Origin: Candidatus Scalindua sp.
Lineage (GTDB): Bacteria > Planctomycetota > Brocadiia > Brocadiales > Scalinduaceae
Direction of reading: 5' to 3'
Assembly: GCA_031316155.1 (NCBI GenBank)
Contig: JALDRB010000001.1
Location: 341,572-405,571 of the forward strand
DNA length: 64,000 nucleotides
In this document: in pieces, positions 33,608 to 41,771 of the stretch
Layout: each line of letters begins with the position of its first letter
How positions within the stretch are numbered: position 1 is the stretch's first letter
Translations under genes and position numbers: made by a program
Notes under the pieces: model-generated
Databases searched by the model: none
Told to the model about the DNA's origin: nothing
Seen by the model: the letters and a program-made list of their open reading frames with translations, nothing else

Positions 33608-33632
33608 TGGTGAATTTTGGGTAAAAATGGGG
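33608..33632 (+). promoter_or_regulatory. MraZ operator (three TGG repeats at 10-bp spacing)
   Basis: TGGTG (33608), TGGGT (33618) and TGGGG (33628) are separated by exactly 5 bases each, the known MraZ box (TGGGN repeats, one per helical turn). It lies downstream of the -10 and overlaps the mraZ ribosome binding site, so MraZ binding would repress its own operon. Confidence 0.85.
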
Positions 33633-33641
33633 AGAAAAACC

Positions 33642-34082
33642 ATGTTTACGGGTACGTATCACCATACAATTGATGATAATAACAGATTGGCCATACCTTC
33701 TTCAATGCGAAAATCTATTGATGTCAAAGGGGAAGGGAAAGGGTTTTTTATTACCCCTGGGCTTGACCGTTGCCTTGCCATATACCCACACTTTCAATTT
33801 GAAGAATTAAAAGCAAAGATAAAACAACTGAATGAGACAAATCCAAAGGCGCGAATTTTTAAGCGTCTTTTTTTTTCTAGGTCAAATGGGCCCAATACCT
33901 GTGACAAGCAGGGAAGGTTTATTGTCCCTCAACATTTAAAAGAGTATGCCTGCCTGGAAAAGGAAATAGTTATTGTTGGTGTCATGGATAAGATCGAAGT
34001 GTGGGACTTGAAAGAGTGGAATAAATTTGAAAAAGAACATGCGGAAAATTTCGAGAAAGATGCAGAAGATCTTTTTCAATAA
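33642..34082 (+). CDS. mraZ: Transcriptional regulator MraZ
   Basis: MraZ is a ring-forming DNA-binding protein of the AbrB fold that regulates the dcw cluster. From the ATG at 33642 (SD GGGGAG) it is 146 residues, normal for the family. Two repeats are visible: FTGTYHHTIDDNNRLAIPSSMR at the start and FFSRSNGPNTCDKQGRFIVPQHLKEYA near residue 75-100. The second repeat's loop departs from the usual DxQGR (DKQGR is present). Its operator lies just upstream. Confidence 0.93.
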   Translation: MFTGTYHHTIDDNNRLAIPSSMRKSIDVKGEGKGFFITPGLDRCLAIYPHFQFEELKAKIKQLNETNPKARIFKRLFFSRSNGPNTCDKQGRFIVPQHLKEYACLEKEIVIVGVMDKIEVWDLKEWNKFEKEHAENFEKDAEDLFQ

Positions 34083-34127
34083 GTATTTTCCCAAAAATAT
34101 TTTGATGTAATTTACCTTTTACTTCCA

Positions 34128-35078
34128 ATGCTCTTAATAAATAAAGATACCATTCATAATGATTGTGTTAATGATGAACAGATACCCCATAATCCGGTTA
34201 TGGTTGAGGAGGTAATGCGCTTTCTGAAACCTGGAAAAGGGGATATCATCGTTGATGCAACAATTGGTGCAGCAGGACATGGATGTGAGATATTAGAAAG
34301 CATTGGGGAGGAAGGGCTCCTGATAGGAATCGACAAAGATGCTGAAATCCTGAAAATAGCAAGGCAGCGTTTGTTGAAGACAGGCAATCCTTTCAAGTTG
34401 TATCAGGCAGACTATGCTGATCTGGGTTATATACTGAGGGAGTTAAAAATTAAGAAGGTCAAGGGCATTCTTCTGGATCTTGGAGTTTCTTCATTTCAGT
34501 TGGATGTGCCGGAACGAGGTTTCAGCTTTAGAGAAGAAGCTCCGCTGGACATGAGAATGGATAGATCTGGTGGCGAAACAGCCGGCGATTTACTGAGAAA
34601 ACTTTCAGAAAAAGAAATGGTAGAGATTTTCTGGAGATATGGAGAGGAACGGCGGTCGCGAAGGATTGCAAGGGCAATTGTAAAAGAGAGGAAAGCAGGA
34701 AGACCTATAAAGACCACTACCCAATTGGCAAGGATTATAGAAAAAACTGTATTTAGCTCTGTGAACTATAAAAAAAGAAGCAAAGTTCACGTAGCTACGA
34801 AGGTGTTCCAGGCTCTGCGCATTGTAGTAAACGATGAACTGAAAAGTCTGGAATGCTTCCTGAATCATGCTCATGATTTTCTGGCAAGTGGCTCAAGGAT
34901 TGTTGTTATATCGTTTCATTCACTTGAAGATCGCATTGTCAAGAATGCCTTTCGTAAAGGTAAAAGTACCTCAACGTTATCTATATTAACAACTAAGCCG
35001 TTACTGCCATCTGATACGGAAATAAAGAAAAATAAAAGGGCCAGGAGTGCAAAATTCCGAGTGGCCGAGAGGTTGTAA
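34128..35078 (+). CDS. rsmH: 16S rRNA (cytosine1402-N4)-methyltransferase
   Basis: RsmH (MraW) methylates N4 of C1402 in the ribosomal P site. The 316-residue protein has HNPVMVEEVMRFL near residue 21, the SAM motif VDATIGAAGHGCEIL near 40, LLDLGVSSFQLD near 115 and RGFSFREEAPLDMRMD near 130. The C-terminal part has VISFHSLEDRIVKNAF and RARSAKFRVAERL at the very end. It is the second gene of the dcw operon, 45 bases after mraZ. Confidence 0.95.
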   Translation: MLLINKDTIHNDCVNDEQIPHNPVMVEEVMRFLKPGKGDIIVDATIGAAGHGCEILESIGEEGLLIGIDKDAEILKIARQRLLKTGNPFKLYQADYADLGYILRELKIKKVKGILLDLGVSSFQLDVPERGFSFREEAPLDMRMDRSGGETAGDLLRKLSEKEMVEIFWRYGEERRSRRIARAIVKERKAGRPIKTTTQLARIIEKTVFSSVNYKKRSKVHVATKVFQALRIVVNDELKSLECFLNHAHDFLASGSRIVVISFHSLEDRIVKNAFRKGKSTSTLSILTTKPLLPSDTEIKKNKRARSAKFRVAERL

Positions 35079-35166
35079 CATTATATAAAGTTTTTTATTT
35101 AAATGAGAAAATAGTTAGAGACTGCCTGATCACACTATTTGTTCGGGCTGAAAGGTGCCAAGTTTA

Positions 35167-35481
35167 ATGAAAGCCAGCAGGTATATTTGTATTCTTGCAA
35201 TTATTTTATTCATGACGATTTTTACGATCGCAGAAGGTACAAGAACGATAAAGATTGGATACGAAATACCCCTCAAGGAGAAAGAGCTGGTAAATTTGTT
35301 AGAAGAAAACAAAAATTTAAAATACAAATTAGACAAATCGAAGACCCTTGAGATGATATCTCAAAAAGTAACCGAGCTGCAGCTCGGTTTGGTTATAACT
35401 GATGATGAAGGGTATATTATTATTGTGAATGAAGCTTACGAAAAGATGAAGGGAAATCCGCATGGAAAGAGAGAAACGTAA
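35167..35481 (+). CDS. FtsL-like single-pass coiled-coil protein
   Basis: This protein of about 104 residues has one N-terminal membrane helix (YICILAIILFMTIFTIAEG) and a coiled coil rich in Leu, Glu and Lys (LVNLLEENKNLKYKLDKSKT). It lies exactly between rsmH and ftsI, the usual place of ftsL. FtsL is part of the FtsQLB sub-complex that activates septal synthesis. Sequence similarity is too weak for proof because the family is poorly conserved. The C-terminus (ITDDEGYIIIVNEAYEKMKG) looks more like a short PAS-type strand than typical FtsL. I prefer the ATG at 35167 over the GTG at 35155. Confidence 0.6.
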   Translation: MKASRYICILAIILFMTIFTIAEGTRTIKIGYEIPLKEKELVNLLEENKNLKYKLDKSKTLEMISQKVTELQLGLVITDDEGYIIIVNEAYEKMKGNPHGKRET

Positions 35482-35496
35482 GGTGAAAGATTTCAT

Positions 35497-36708
35497 GTGG
35501 ATTTTTGGTTTAAAACTGTCACAGAAAAGACCATTATGATAGAGAATAATGGAATACCGAAATGGTACCGGTTCAAGGTTAATTTCATCAGGTTTGGTAT
35601 TATTGCAATCTTCATTGCTCTCTTATATCAACTTGTTTGTATTCAGATATTTTATCACGAAAAATATTCCGCTTTAGCGTTGGGACAGCGATTAAAAAAA
35701 GAGGTGATTCCTACAAGAAGAGGCATGATTTTTGATAGAAACGGGCTGAAGCTGGCAGAAACAATCCGTGTGCGTTCAGTTTCTGCGGTGCCGAAACAGA
35801 TTAAGGACAAAAAGAAAACAGCTGAGGCCTTGTCAGATGTATTGCACCTGAATACGGGAGAGATCCTGTACCTTTTCAACAAAAAAAAGGATTTTGTATG
35901 GATAAAGAGAAGAATAACTGACAAACAGGCTGAGGCAGTAAAGAAATTAGGGTTTCAGGGAGTCGTACTCGATGATGAGTATAAGAGAGTCTACCCCAAT
36001 GGAAAGCTTTGCTGTCACGTACTAGGTTTTACTGATATAGATGAAAATGGAATAGCAGGGGTCGAATATTCACTGAATCATTTCCTCACCGGGAGAAAAG
36101 GACATCGGTTAATTGAAAAAGATGCTCACGAAAGGCAGTTTTCAATTATTAGCCAGGAAACAGTATCTCCGAGATATGGGAGCTCTATCTATTTGTCTAT
36201 TGATAGCGAAATACAATCAATAGTTGAAGAAGAGCTTGAAAATGCATGTTTTGAATGTCAGCCAGACTCAGCTACTGCAATAGTAATGGAGCCTACAACA
36301 GGTGAGATATTGGCAATGGCCAACTATCCTTCATTCGACCCAAATTTTGTTCAGAATTCTGCAGAATATGAAAGACGCAACAGGGCAATTGTGGATAGTT
36401 TTGAGCCGGGCTCGTTAATTAAGCCCATCATTATGTGCGGTGCATTGGATAGTGGTGTGGTGAAGAAGGACGAGATGTTTTATTGTTATAAAGGTAGTTA
36501 CCGTATTAAAAGAAGGGTGATTAGAGATGTGCATCCACATGAGTACTTATCGTTATCAGAAATCATTGTTAATTCAAGCAATATTGGAATGGTACAATTG
36601 GGGATGCTCATGGAGAGGGAAAGGCTTTATAAACAATTGAAGAATTTTTCCCTTTGTGAAAAAAACCGGGATATCGTTACCGCGAAGCAGCGGGAACCTT
36701 TGTATTGA
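35497..36708 (+). CDS. ftsI: FtsI/PBP3 transpeptidase, N-terminal part (frameshifted)
   Basis: This class B penicillin-binding protein cross-links septal peptidoglycan. The visible 403 residues have a membrane helix (FGIIAIFIALLYQLVCIQI), the class B start RRGMIFDRNG near residue 75, an N-terminal pedestal, and the transpeptidase beginning with DSATAIVMEPTTGEILAMANYPSFDP. The SxxK nucleophile is SLIK in FEPGSLIKP, and SxN is SSN in VNSSNIG. The frame ends early because of shifts near 36658-36684. Reading in the next frames restores KTGISLP and then EAAG, so the KTG motif lies in the following fragment. The GTG start has an AAGGTG SD; an ATG at 35536 is possible. Confidence 0.9.
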   Translation: MDFWFKTVTEKTIMIENNGIPKWYRFKVNFIRFGIIAIFIALLYQLVCIQIFYHEKYSALALGQRLKKEVIPTRRGMIFDRNGLKLAETIRVRSVSAVPKQIKDKKKTAEALSDVLHLNTGEILYLFNKKKDFVWIKRRITDKQAEAVKKLGFQGVVLDDEYKRVYPNGKLCCHVLGFTDIDENGIAGVEYSLNHFLTGRKGHRLIEKDAHERQFSIISQETVSPRYGSSIYLSIDSEIQSIVEEELENACFECQPDSATAIVMEPTTGEILAMANYPSFDPNFVQNSAEYERRNRAIVDSFEPGSLIKPIIMCGALDSGVVKKDEMFYCYKGSYRIKRRVIRDVHPHEYLSLSEIIVNSSNIGMVQLGMLMERERLYKQLKNFSLCEKNRDIVTAKQREPLY

Positions 36709-37262
36709 AAGGGTGGACTCTTGATTCTGTCTTATCTATTTCTTTTGGTTATGAGATTACGGCAACTCCTTTACAATTATCAGCTGCTTACTGTTCAATT
36801 GCAAATGGAGGTAATTTCCTGAAACCTCAAATAATTCATGCAATTAGTGATTTTTCCGGTAAGAAGAAGAAATACATATTACCTGTGCGATTAAGGAGAA
36901 TTGCCTCTCCTGCAACCGCGAGAGAAGTAATGACTCCTATCCTGGAAGAGGTAGTAACGGCAGGTACTGGTAAGAGTGCAATGCTTTCCGGATATAGAGT
37001 CGCAGGTAAGACAGGGACTGCAAAGAAGTTAGAAAAGAAAGGTGACATAATGGTGTATTCTCAAAAGAAATATATTAGTTCTTTTGTCGGGTATGCACCT
37101 GCTGATGATCCAAAGATCTGTGTGCTGGTCTCAATAGATGAACCCAAAAAAGGTGAGTATTATGGTGGTGTTGTAGCCGCACCGATAGTAAAGAATGTTA
37201 TGGGAAGAGTGTTGTCAGAAATGGGTGTCAAACCAAGAAATATACAAACTGCTCAAAAATAG
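36705..37262 (+). CDS. ftsI: FtsI transpeptidase, C-terminal part after frameshift
   Basis: This is the continuation of ftsI in another frame: SFGYEITATPLQLSAAYCSIANGG matches the block after the KTGxDLPGE motif. The third catalytic motif KTG is present as VAGKTGTAKK, followed by SSFVGYAPADDP and YYGGVVAAPIVKNVM. It is not an independent gene. Conserved residues lie in the preceding 40 bases of the same frame (EAAGTFVLKGW), upstream of the TTG at 36705. With the two shifts corrected the protein would be about 590 residues, a normal FtsI length. Confidence 0.85.
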   Translation: MKGWTLDSVLSISFGYEITATPLQLSAAYCSIANGGNFLKPQIIHAISDFSGKKKKYILPVRLRRIASPATAREVMTPILEEVVTAGTGKSAMLSGYRVAGKTGTAKKLEKKGDIMVYSQKKYISSFVGYAPADDPKICVLVSIDEPKKGEYYGGVVAAPIVKNVMGRVLSEMGVKPRNIQTAQK

Positions 37263-37348
37263 TTTTGTAGAAAAACGGTATTGTTGTGAAAGGGGGTGAT
37301 ATATGGTCAAAAATGCTGGAAGGTAGGTACATTAGTGGGTGATGTACA

Positions 37349-37391
37349 GATACCCTATACTGCCCTGAATTCGGGGCCAGTATAGGGTATC
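37349..37391 (+). terminator. Strong hairpin between ftsI and the 74-aa ORF
   Basis: GATACCCTATACTG pairs perfectly with CAGTATAGGGTATC, and the loop region itself contains CCCTGAATTCGGGG. Only a weak T-rich tail follows (TAAAATAATTTT). It may be an attenuator or a processing site rather than a full stop, since the dcw genes continue downstream. Confidence 0.6.
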
Positions 37392-37437
37392 ATAAAATAA
37401 TTTTCATGAAAACTAATTCAAAAAGGAGGAGATAACG

Positions 37438-37662
37438 ATGATGCATGAAATGGAAAAACAGAACTTTGTCACGTGGCATAAATATGCTAATCATAAAGAA
37501 ATTGAGAAGGCAAAAGAGGTAAATATCATAGCATTCCAAAGATTATTACATGAATACGCTGATGATATTGACTTCACATATAAGTCATCGTCTCTATCTG
37601 TTTTTACGGCATACCAGAATTCAGATGTTCAAGAATTTGATCTGTCATTAAAGATTTCATAG
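37438..37662 (+). CDS. 74-aa hypothetical protein inside the dcw cluster
   Basis: This small protein of mixed charge (KQNFVTWHKYANHKEIEKAKE, then VFTAYQNSDVQEFDLSL) has no recognised domain, membrane segment or signal. The ribosome binding site is excellent (AAGGAGGAGAT), so it is probably expressed. It follows the strong hairpin at 37349 and precedes murE by about 20 bases. Its place in a conserved operon is unusual. Confidence 0.7.
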   Translation: MMHEMEKQNFVTWHKYANHKEIEKAKEVNIIAFQRLLHEYADDIDFTYKSSSLSVFTAYQNSDVQEFDLSLKIS

Positions 37663-37681
37663 TCAAGGTCATGGAAGGCTC

Positions 37682-39133
37682 ATGAAATTAGGCCGTTTAA
37701 TTGAAAATGTAGAGTCAGATGGAGAATTTAACTTCCAGGATATTGACATAGCTGGGATTACTAATGATTCACGGAGAGTAAAACCCGGTTATCTTTTTGT
37801 TGCAATCAAAGGGCATAAGATAAATGGGCATCGTTTTATTGAAAAATCCCTTAAGAATGGGGCTGTGGCAATCGTTAGTGAAAAGTTAGACTCCCATAAT
37901 AAAAGAATACCTCAAATAATTGTTCCCAGTTCAAGGAGAGCTCTATCTCGTTTAAGTTGTAACTTTTACGGTAATCCATCACAAAAAATTAACGTTATCG
38001 GGATAACGGGAACAAACGGTAAGACGACAACAGCATTTCTCATTAAATCTATCATTGAATCAGAAGGATTTGATACGGGGTTGATTGGTACAATCTGCTA
38101 TCAGATTGGTAGGAAAAGATTGCCTGCGCAGGAAACAACACCTGAATCTGTGGAACTCCAACGGTTCGTTGCTGAAATGGTAGCTTCAGGGATACCGTTT
38201 GCGGTAATGGAGGTTTCATCCCACTCGTTGGTTCAACACAGGGTTGATGACATTTCCTTTAAAACCGCTGTTTTTACAAATATAAGTTCTGAGCACCTTG
38301 ATTATCACGAAACAATTACCGATTATGTAGATGCCAAGATAAAATTGTTTGAAAACTTAAACAGGAGCTCTTTTGCTATACTGAATGCTGATGACGAACA
38401 GAGCAGATATTTTGCAGGCAAGACAAAGGCTCAAATAGTTTGGTATGGAATAAAAAAAAATGCTGATGTAAAAGCCAGGATATATAATGAATCTATAGAT
38501 GACACCATAATCAGGCTGGCTTATTCTGGAATGGAAACTGAAATTACTATTCCGTTCATAGGGCTTCATAACGTGTATAATGTACTTGCTTCAGCAGCTG
38601 GTGCGATTTCGCTTGGATTTGGTTTGAAGGCGGTCAAAAAGGGTATTGAAAACGCACCAATTATTCCTGGAAGATTGGAGAAGGTGCCATGTAAACGGGG
38701 CGTTTTGGTTTTTGTAGATTATGCTCATACTCCTCATGCACTTCAAGTAGTATTGTGTACACTTAAAAAATTGACAAAAGACAGAGTGATTCTTGTTTTT
38801 GGATGTGGTGGCGACAGAGATAAGAAAAAACGGGCTATGATGGGCACAATAGCCGACATAAATTCGGATATTTTCTGGATAACGAATGACAATCCGCGTT
38901 CTGAAAACCCAATAAGTATCATTGATGATATCAAAACAGGCATAAGTCCTGGAAGGGTGTTTCACATTCAGACAGATCGAGAGAAAGCAATACGAGCGGC
39001 AATAGTTGAAGCAAAAGAGGGCGATATTGTCCTGATTGCCGGTAAAGGTCACGAACAGGGGCAGATTTTCAGGGACAAAGTAATGCCTTTTGATGATAAG
39101 AATGTCATCAAAGAGATCAGGTCAAACAATTAA
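37682..39133 (+). CDS. murE: UDP-N-acetylmuramoyl-L-alanyl-D-glutamate ligase MurE
   Basis: MurE adds the third amino acid of the peptidoglycan stem peptide using ATP. The 483-residue protein has TNDSRRVKPGYLFVAIKG near residue 27, the ATP loop GITGTNGKTTTAFL near 108, and EVSSHSLVQHRVD near 180. The DNPR motif (ITNDNPRSENP) near 405 marks meso-diaminopimelate specificity, and GKGHEQGQ lies near the end. A diaminopimelate-type stem therefore follows from sequence. It is close to murF in the dcw operon. Confidence 0.95.
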   Translation: MKLGRLIENVESDGEFNFQDIDIAGITNDSRRVKPGYLFVAIKGHKINGHRFIEKSLKNGAVAIVSEKLDSHNKRIPQIIVPSSRRALSRLSCNFYGNPSQKINVIGITGTNGKTTTAFLIKSIIESEGFDTGLIGTICYQIGRKRLPAQETTPESVELQRFVAEMVASGIPFAVMEVSSHSLVQHRVDDISFKTAVFTNISSEHLDYHETITDYVDAKIKLFENLNRSSFAILNADDEQSRYFAGKTKAQIVWYGIKKNADVKARIYNESIDDTIIRLAYSGMETEITIPFIGLHNVYNVLASAAGAISLGFGLKAVKKGIENAPIIPGRLEKVPCKRGVLVFVDYAHTPHALQVVLCTLKKLTKDRVILVFGCGGDRDKKKRAMMGTIADINSDIFWITNDNPRSENPISIIDDIKTGISPGRVFHIQTDREKAIRAAIVEAKEGDIVLIAGKGHEQGQIFRDKVMPFDDKNVIKEIRSNN

Positions 39134-39173
39134 TGAAAAAATAAAAAAATCTTAATTTTTCGAAGAATAATTT

Positions 39174-40571
39174 ATGGATAGGTTGACCGTTGTTGATCTA
39201 CTTGTGGCTACCGGAGGAAGATTCCTCTGTGGTAATAAGCAATCACATTTTGCCGGAGTTTCAACAGACACGAGATTTTTAGAAGAGGGTGAAATATTTT
39301 TTGCCCTGAGTGGAGAGAATTATGACGGGCATGCTTTTGTAAAACAGGCAGTCGATAGAGGAGCTGTTGCCGCCGTAATATCCCGAACAAACGGGATTGA
39401 TAATTCATTTCGGGGAAACGGGGCAGGTACGTTTATAGAGGTGTCAGATACTCGAAAAGCTCTGGGTGACCTAGCACGTTACTATCGTAAAAATTTGAGT
39501 ACCAAATTTATTGCAGTAACCGGTAGTAATGGTAAAACGACAACAAAGGACATGGTTTATCATGTCCTCAGGAACTTCAGGAATGTTGCAAGGTCCAGAG
39601 ACAGTTTCAATAATGATGTTGGTGTCCCCCTGACAATCTTTGAAACGAATAAGACTCATGATTTCGCTGTTATTGAAATGGGAACAAATGCACCTGGTGA
39701 GATAAAAAGGTTATCTGAGATTATTTCTCCAAATTACACAATTTTGACAAATATATCTCATACCCATCTTGAAGGTCTTGGGGATATTCATGGTGTTGCA
39801 GACGCCAAGGCGGAATTTATTGAAAATATGGATGAGAATGGAACACTGATCACGAATGCTGACGACGAGTGGTGTATGCAGATTTCGAGACGTTTTCATG
39901 GAAAGATTATTGGTTACGGTTTTGGCGAAAAGGCACTCATAAAGGCTTCAAAAGTTGATCGAAACAGTTTTGGTTTTGACTTTACGGTAAATAAGTCTTT
40001 TTCTGTTAAATTGAATATATTGGGCAAACACAACATCTATAATGCATTGGCAACTATCGCCCTGTGCCATGCAATTGGCCTTCGTTTAGAGGATGTGTGT
40101 GACAGGTTTGGAGACTTTAAACCTCCACCCATGCGGATGGAAAAACAGATTTTCGGTGACATTGTTGTTATTAATGACGAATATAATTCCAGCCCGTTAT
40201 CAATGTCTGTTGCGTTAGAGGAATTTACCCATTTGGCAGTTCCCGGAAGAAGGGTGCTTGTGTGTGGGGACATGCTCGAATTAGGAAATAAATCTGTGGA
40301 ATTACATAAAGAAATTGGTGAGCGGGTTGCAAAATCGAATATCGATATTCTTTGTACCGTTGGCCCTTATTCCAGATTGATAGCCGAGGAGGCAATGAGT
40401 AGTGGTATGCCGAGGGAAAATATTCATAGTTGTGAAAATTCAGAAGAGATGTGTTCTCTTGTAACTTCTTTGTTGAAGAAGAGGGATACCATACTTATAA
40501 AAGGTTCGAGAAAGATGAATCTGGAATCTGTTTCACACGAAATCGAGCAGCATTCCCAAAGAAAGAAGTAG
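39174..40571 (+). CDS. murF: UDP-N-acetylmuramoyl-tripeptide--D-alanyl-D-alanine ligase MurF
   Basis: MurF adds D-Ala-D-Ala to the UDP-MurNAc tripeptide with ATP. The 465-residue protein has FAGVSTDTRFLEEGEIFFALSG near residue 27, the P-loop AVTGSNGKTTTKDMV near 117, FNNDVGVPLTIF near 145, EMGTNAPGEI near 167, INDEYNSSPLSM near 332 and LVCGDMLELG near 360. Order and length are typical. It comes 40 bases after murE. Confidence 0.95.
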   Translation: MDRLTVVDLLVATGGRFLCGNKQSHFAGVSTDTRFLEEGEIFFALSGENYDGHAFVKQAVDRGAVAAVISRTNGIDNSFRGNGAGTFIEVSDTRKALGDLARYYRKNLSTKFIAVTGSNGKTTTKDMVYHVLRNFRNVARSRDSFNNDVGVPLTIFETNKTHDFAVIEMGTNAPGEIKRLSEIISPNYTILTNISHTHLEGLGDIHGVADAKAEFIENMDENGTLITNADDEWCMQISRRFHGKIIGYGFGEKALIKASKVDRNSFGFDFTVNKSFSVKLNILGKHNIYNALATIALCHAIGLRLEDVCDRFGDFKPPPMRMEKQIFGDIVVINDEYNSSPLSMSVALEEFTHLAVPGRRVLVCGDMLELGNKSVELHKEIGERVAKSNIDILCTVGPYSRLIAEEAMSSGMPRENIHSCENSEEMCSLVTSLLKKRDTILIKGSRKMNLESVSHEIEQHSQRKK

Positions 40572-40676
40572 GGGTGGAAGAAGAATTTTATTGTTTGGTT
40601 AAACAAGTTGCAGTGTTGGTAGCATCTTGAGAAAGCCATTATTTATGTGAAATGTGAAACAGGTGGAGAGGCAATT

Positions 40677-41771
40677 TTGCTATATAGCTGGGTTTATTAT
40701 TTCCATAATTATTTTTCTGAACTTGAAAGATTAAAATATATATCATTCAGGGCAGCTCTTGCTGCCTTAACAGCTTTTTTAATAAGTGTGTTCATAGGGA
40801 GCAAGATAATAAAAATTCTGACTAAGTACAAAGTTTCAGAAGATACGTCAAAAACCGATTCAGAAAGATTAAGAGAGCTGCATCGAGACAAAAAGAACAT
40901 TCCAACAATGGGTGGTGTTATCATGTTGATTTCAATTATTGTCTCTACGCTGCTGTGGTGTGACCTGTTTAATATCTACATAGGCATGGTTTTATTTGCA
41001 ACAGTTTGGCTTGGTGTTTTGGGTTTTGTTGATGATTATATAAAACTGAAACACAAGGACGTTTCCGGCTTGACAAGCACATCGAAACTCATTTTCCAAT
41101 GTGGTCTGGGGCTCATTCTTGGCCTCATATTATATTTTCATTTTAAGGATATTGATGATGGTACAAAACTCATCATACCGTTCTTCAAAGAGCTTAAACC
41201 GGAACTGGGAGCATTTTATGTTTTGATGGTCATGTTCTTCGTCGTAGGAATGTCCAATGCTGTCAACATTACAGATGGCCTTGATGGGCTGGCTGTCGGA
41301 TGTGTTGTAATTGCTGGCCTGGTAATTACTCTGGTATCTTATGTCGTTGGAAGGGTTGATTTTAGTAGCTATCTCCAGGTTCCTTATATCCCCGGGTGTG
41401 GTGAATTGAGTATCCTCTGTGCCGCCTTGGTAGGCGCCGGTTTAGGTTTTATGTGGTTTAATTGTTTTCCGGCACAGGCGTTTATGGGAGATACGGGATC
41501 GCTGCCATTAGGAGGAATACTGGGTATAGTTGCCATCATTGTGAAGCTGGAGCTCTTTGTTTTTTTTATCTATAGCATTTTTATTGTAGAGGCACTTTCG
41601 GTTTTATTGCAGGTCGGGATATATAAGATTTGGAAAAAAAGGGTGTTTATGTGTGCACCTCTTCACCATCATTTTCAGTTTAAGGGTTGGCCGGAAACAA
41701 AGATCACAGCAAGGTTTTTTATTATTTCCGCCATAATGGCGCTCTTAAGCTTAATTACTATAAAATTATGA
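40677..41771 (+). CDS. mraY: Phospho-N-acetylmuramoyl-pentapeptide transferase MraY
   Basis: MraY is a membrane enzyme that moves phospho-MurNAc-pentapeptide to undecaprenyl phosphate, giving lipid I. It has about ten hydrophobic helices. Motifs seen are KKNIPTMGGVIML, GFVDDYIKLKHKD with the catalytic Asp pair, AVNITDGLDGLAVG, FMGDTGSLPLGG and PLHHHFQFKGWPE at the end. I place the start at TTG 40677 (SD GGTGGAGAGG, product MLYSWVYYFHNYF), which gives the usual N-terminus. The GTG at 40647 would add ten unconserved residues. The stop overlaps the start of ftsW (ATGA). Confidence 0.94.
   Translation: MLYSWVYYFHNYFSELERLKYISFRAALAALTAFLISVFIGSKIIKILTKYKVSEDTSKTDSERLRELHRDKKNIPTMGGVIMLISIIVSTLLWCDLFNIYIGMVLFATVWLGVLGFVDDYIKLKHKDVSGLTSTSKLIFQCGLGLILGLILYFHFKDIDDGTKLIIPFFKELKPELGAFYVLMVMFFVVGMSNAVNITDGLDGLAVGCVVIAGLVITLVSYVVGRVDFSSYLQVPYIPGCGELSILCAALVGAGLGFMWFNCFPAQAFMGDTGSLPLGGILGIVAIIVKLELFVFFIYSIFIVEALSVLLQVGIYKIWKKRVFMCAPLHHHFQFKGWPETKITARFFIISAIMALLSLITIKL

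Noticed and set aside
33570-33641. TTG-initiated extension of mraZ
   Set aside because: The TTG is the -35 box and the extension covers the -10 and the MraZ operator.
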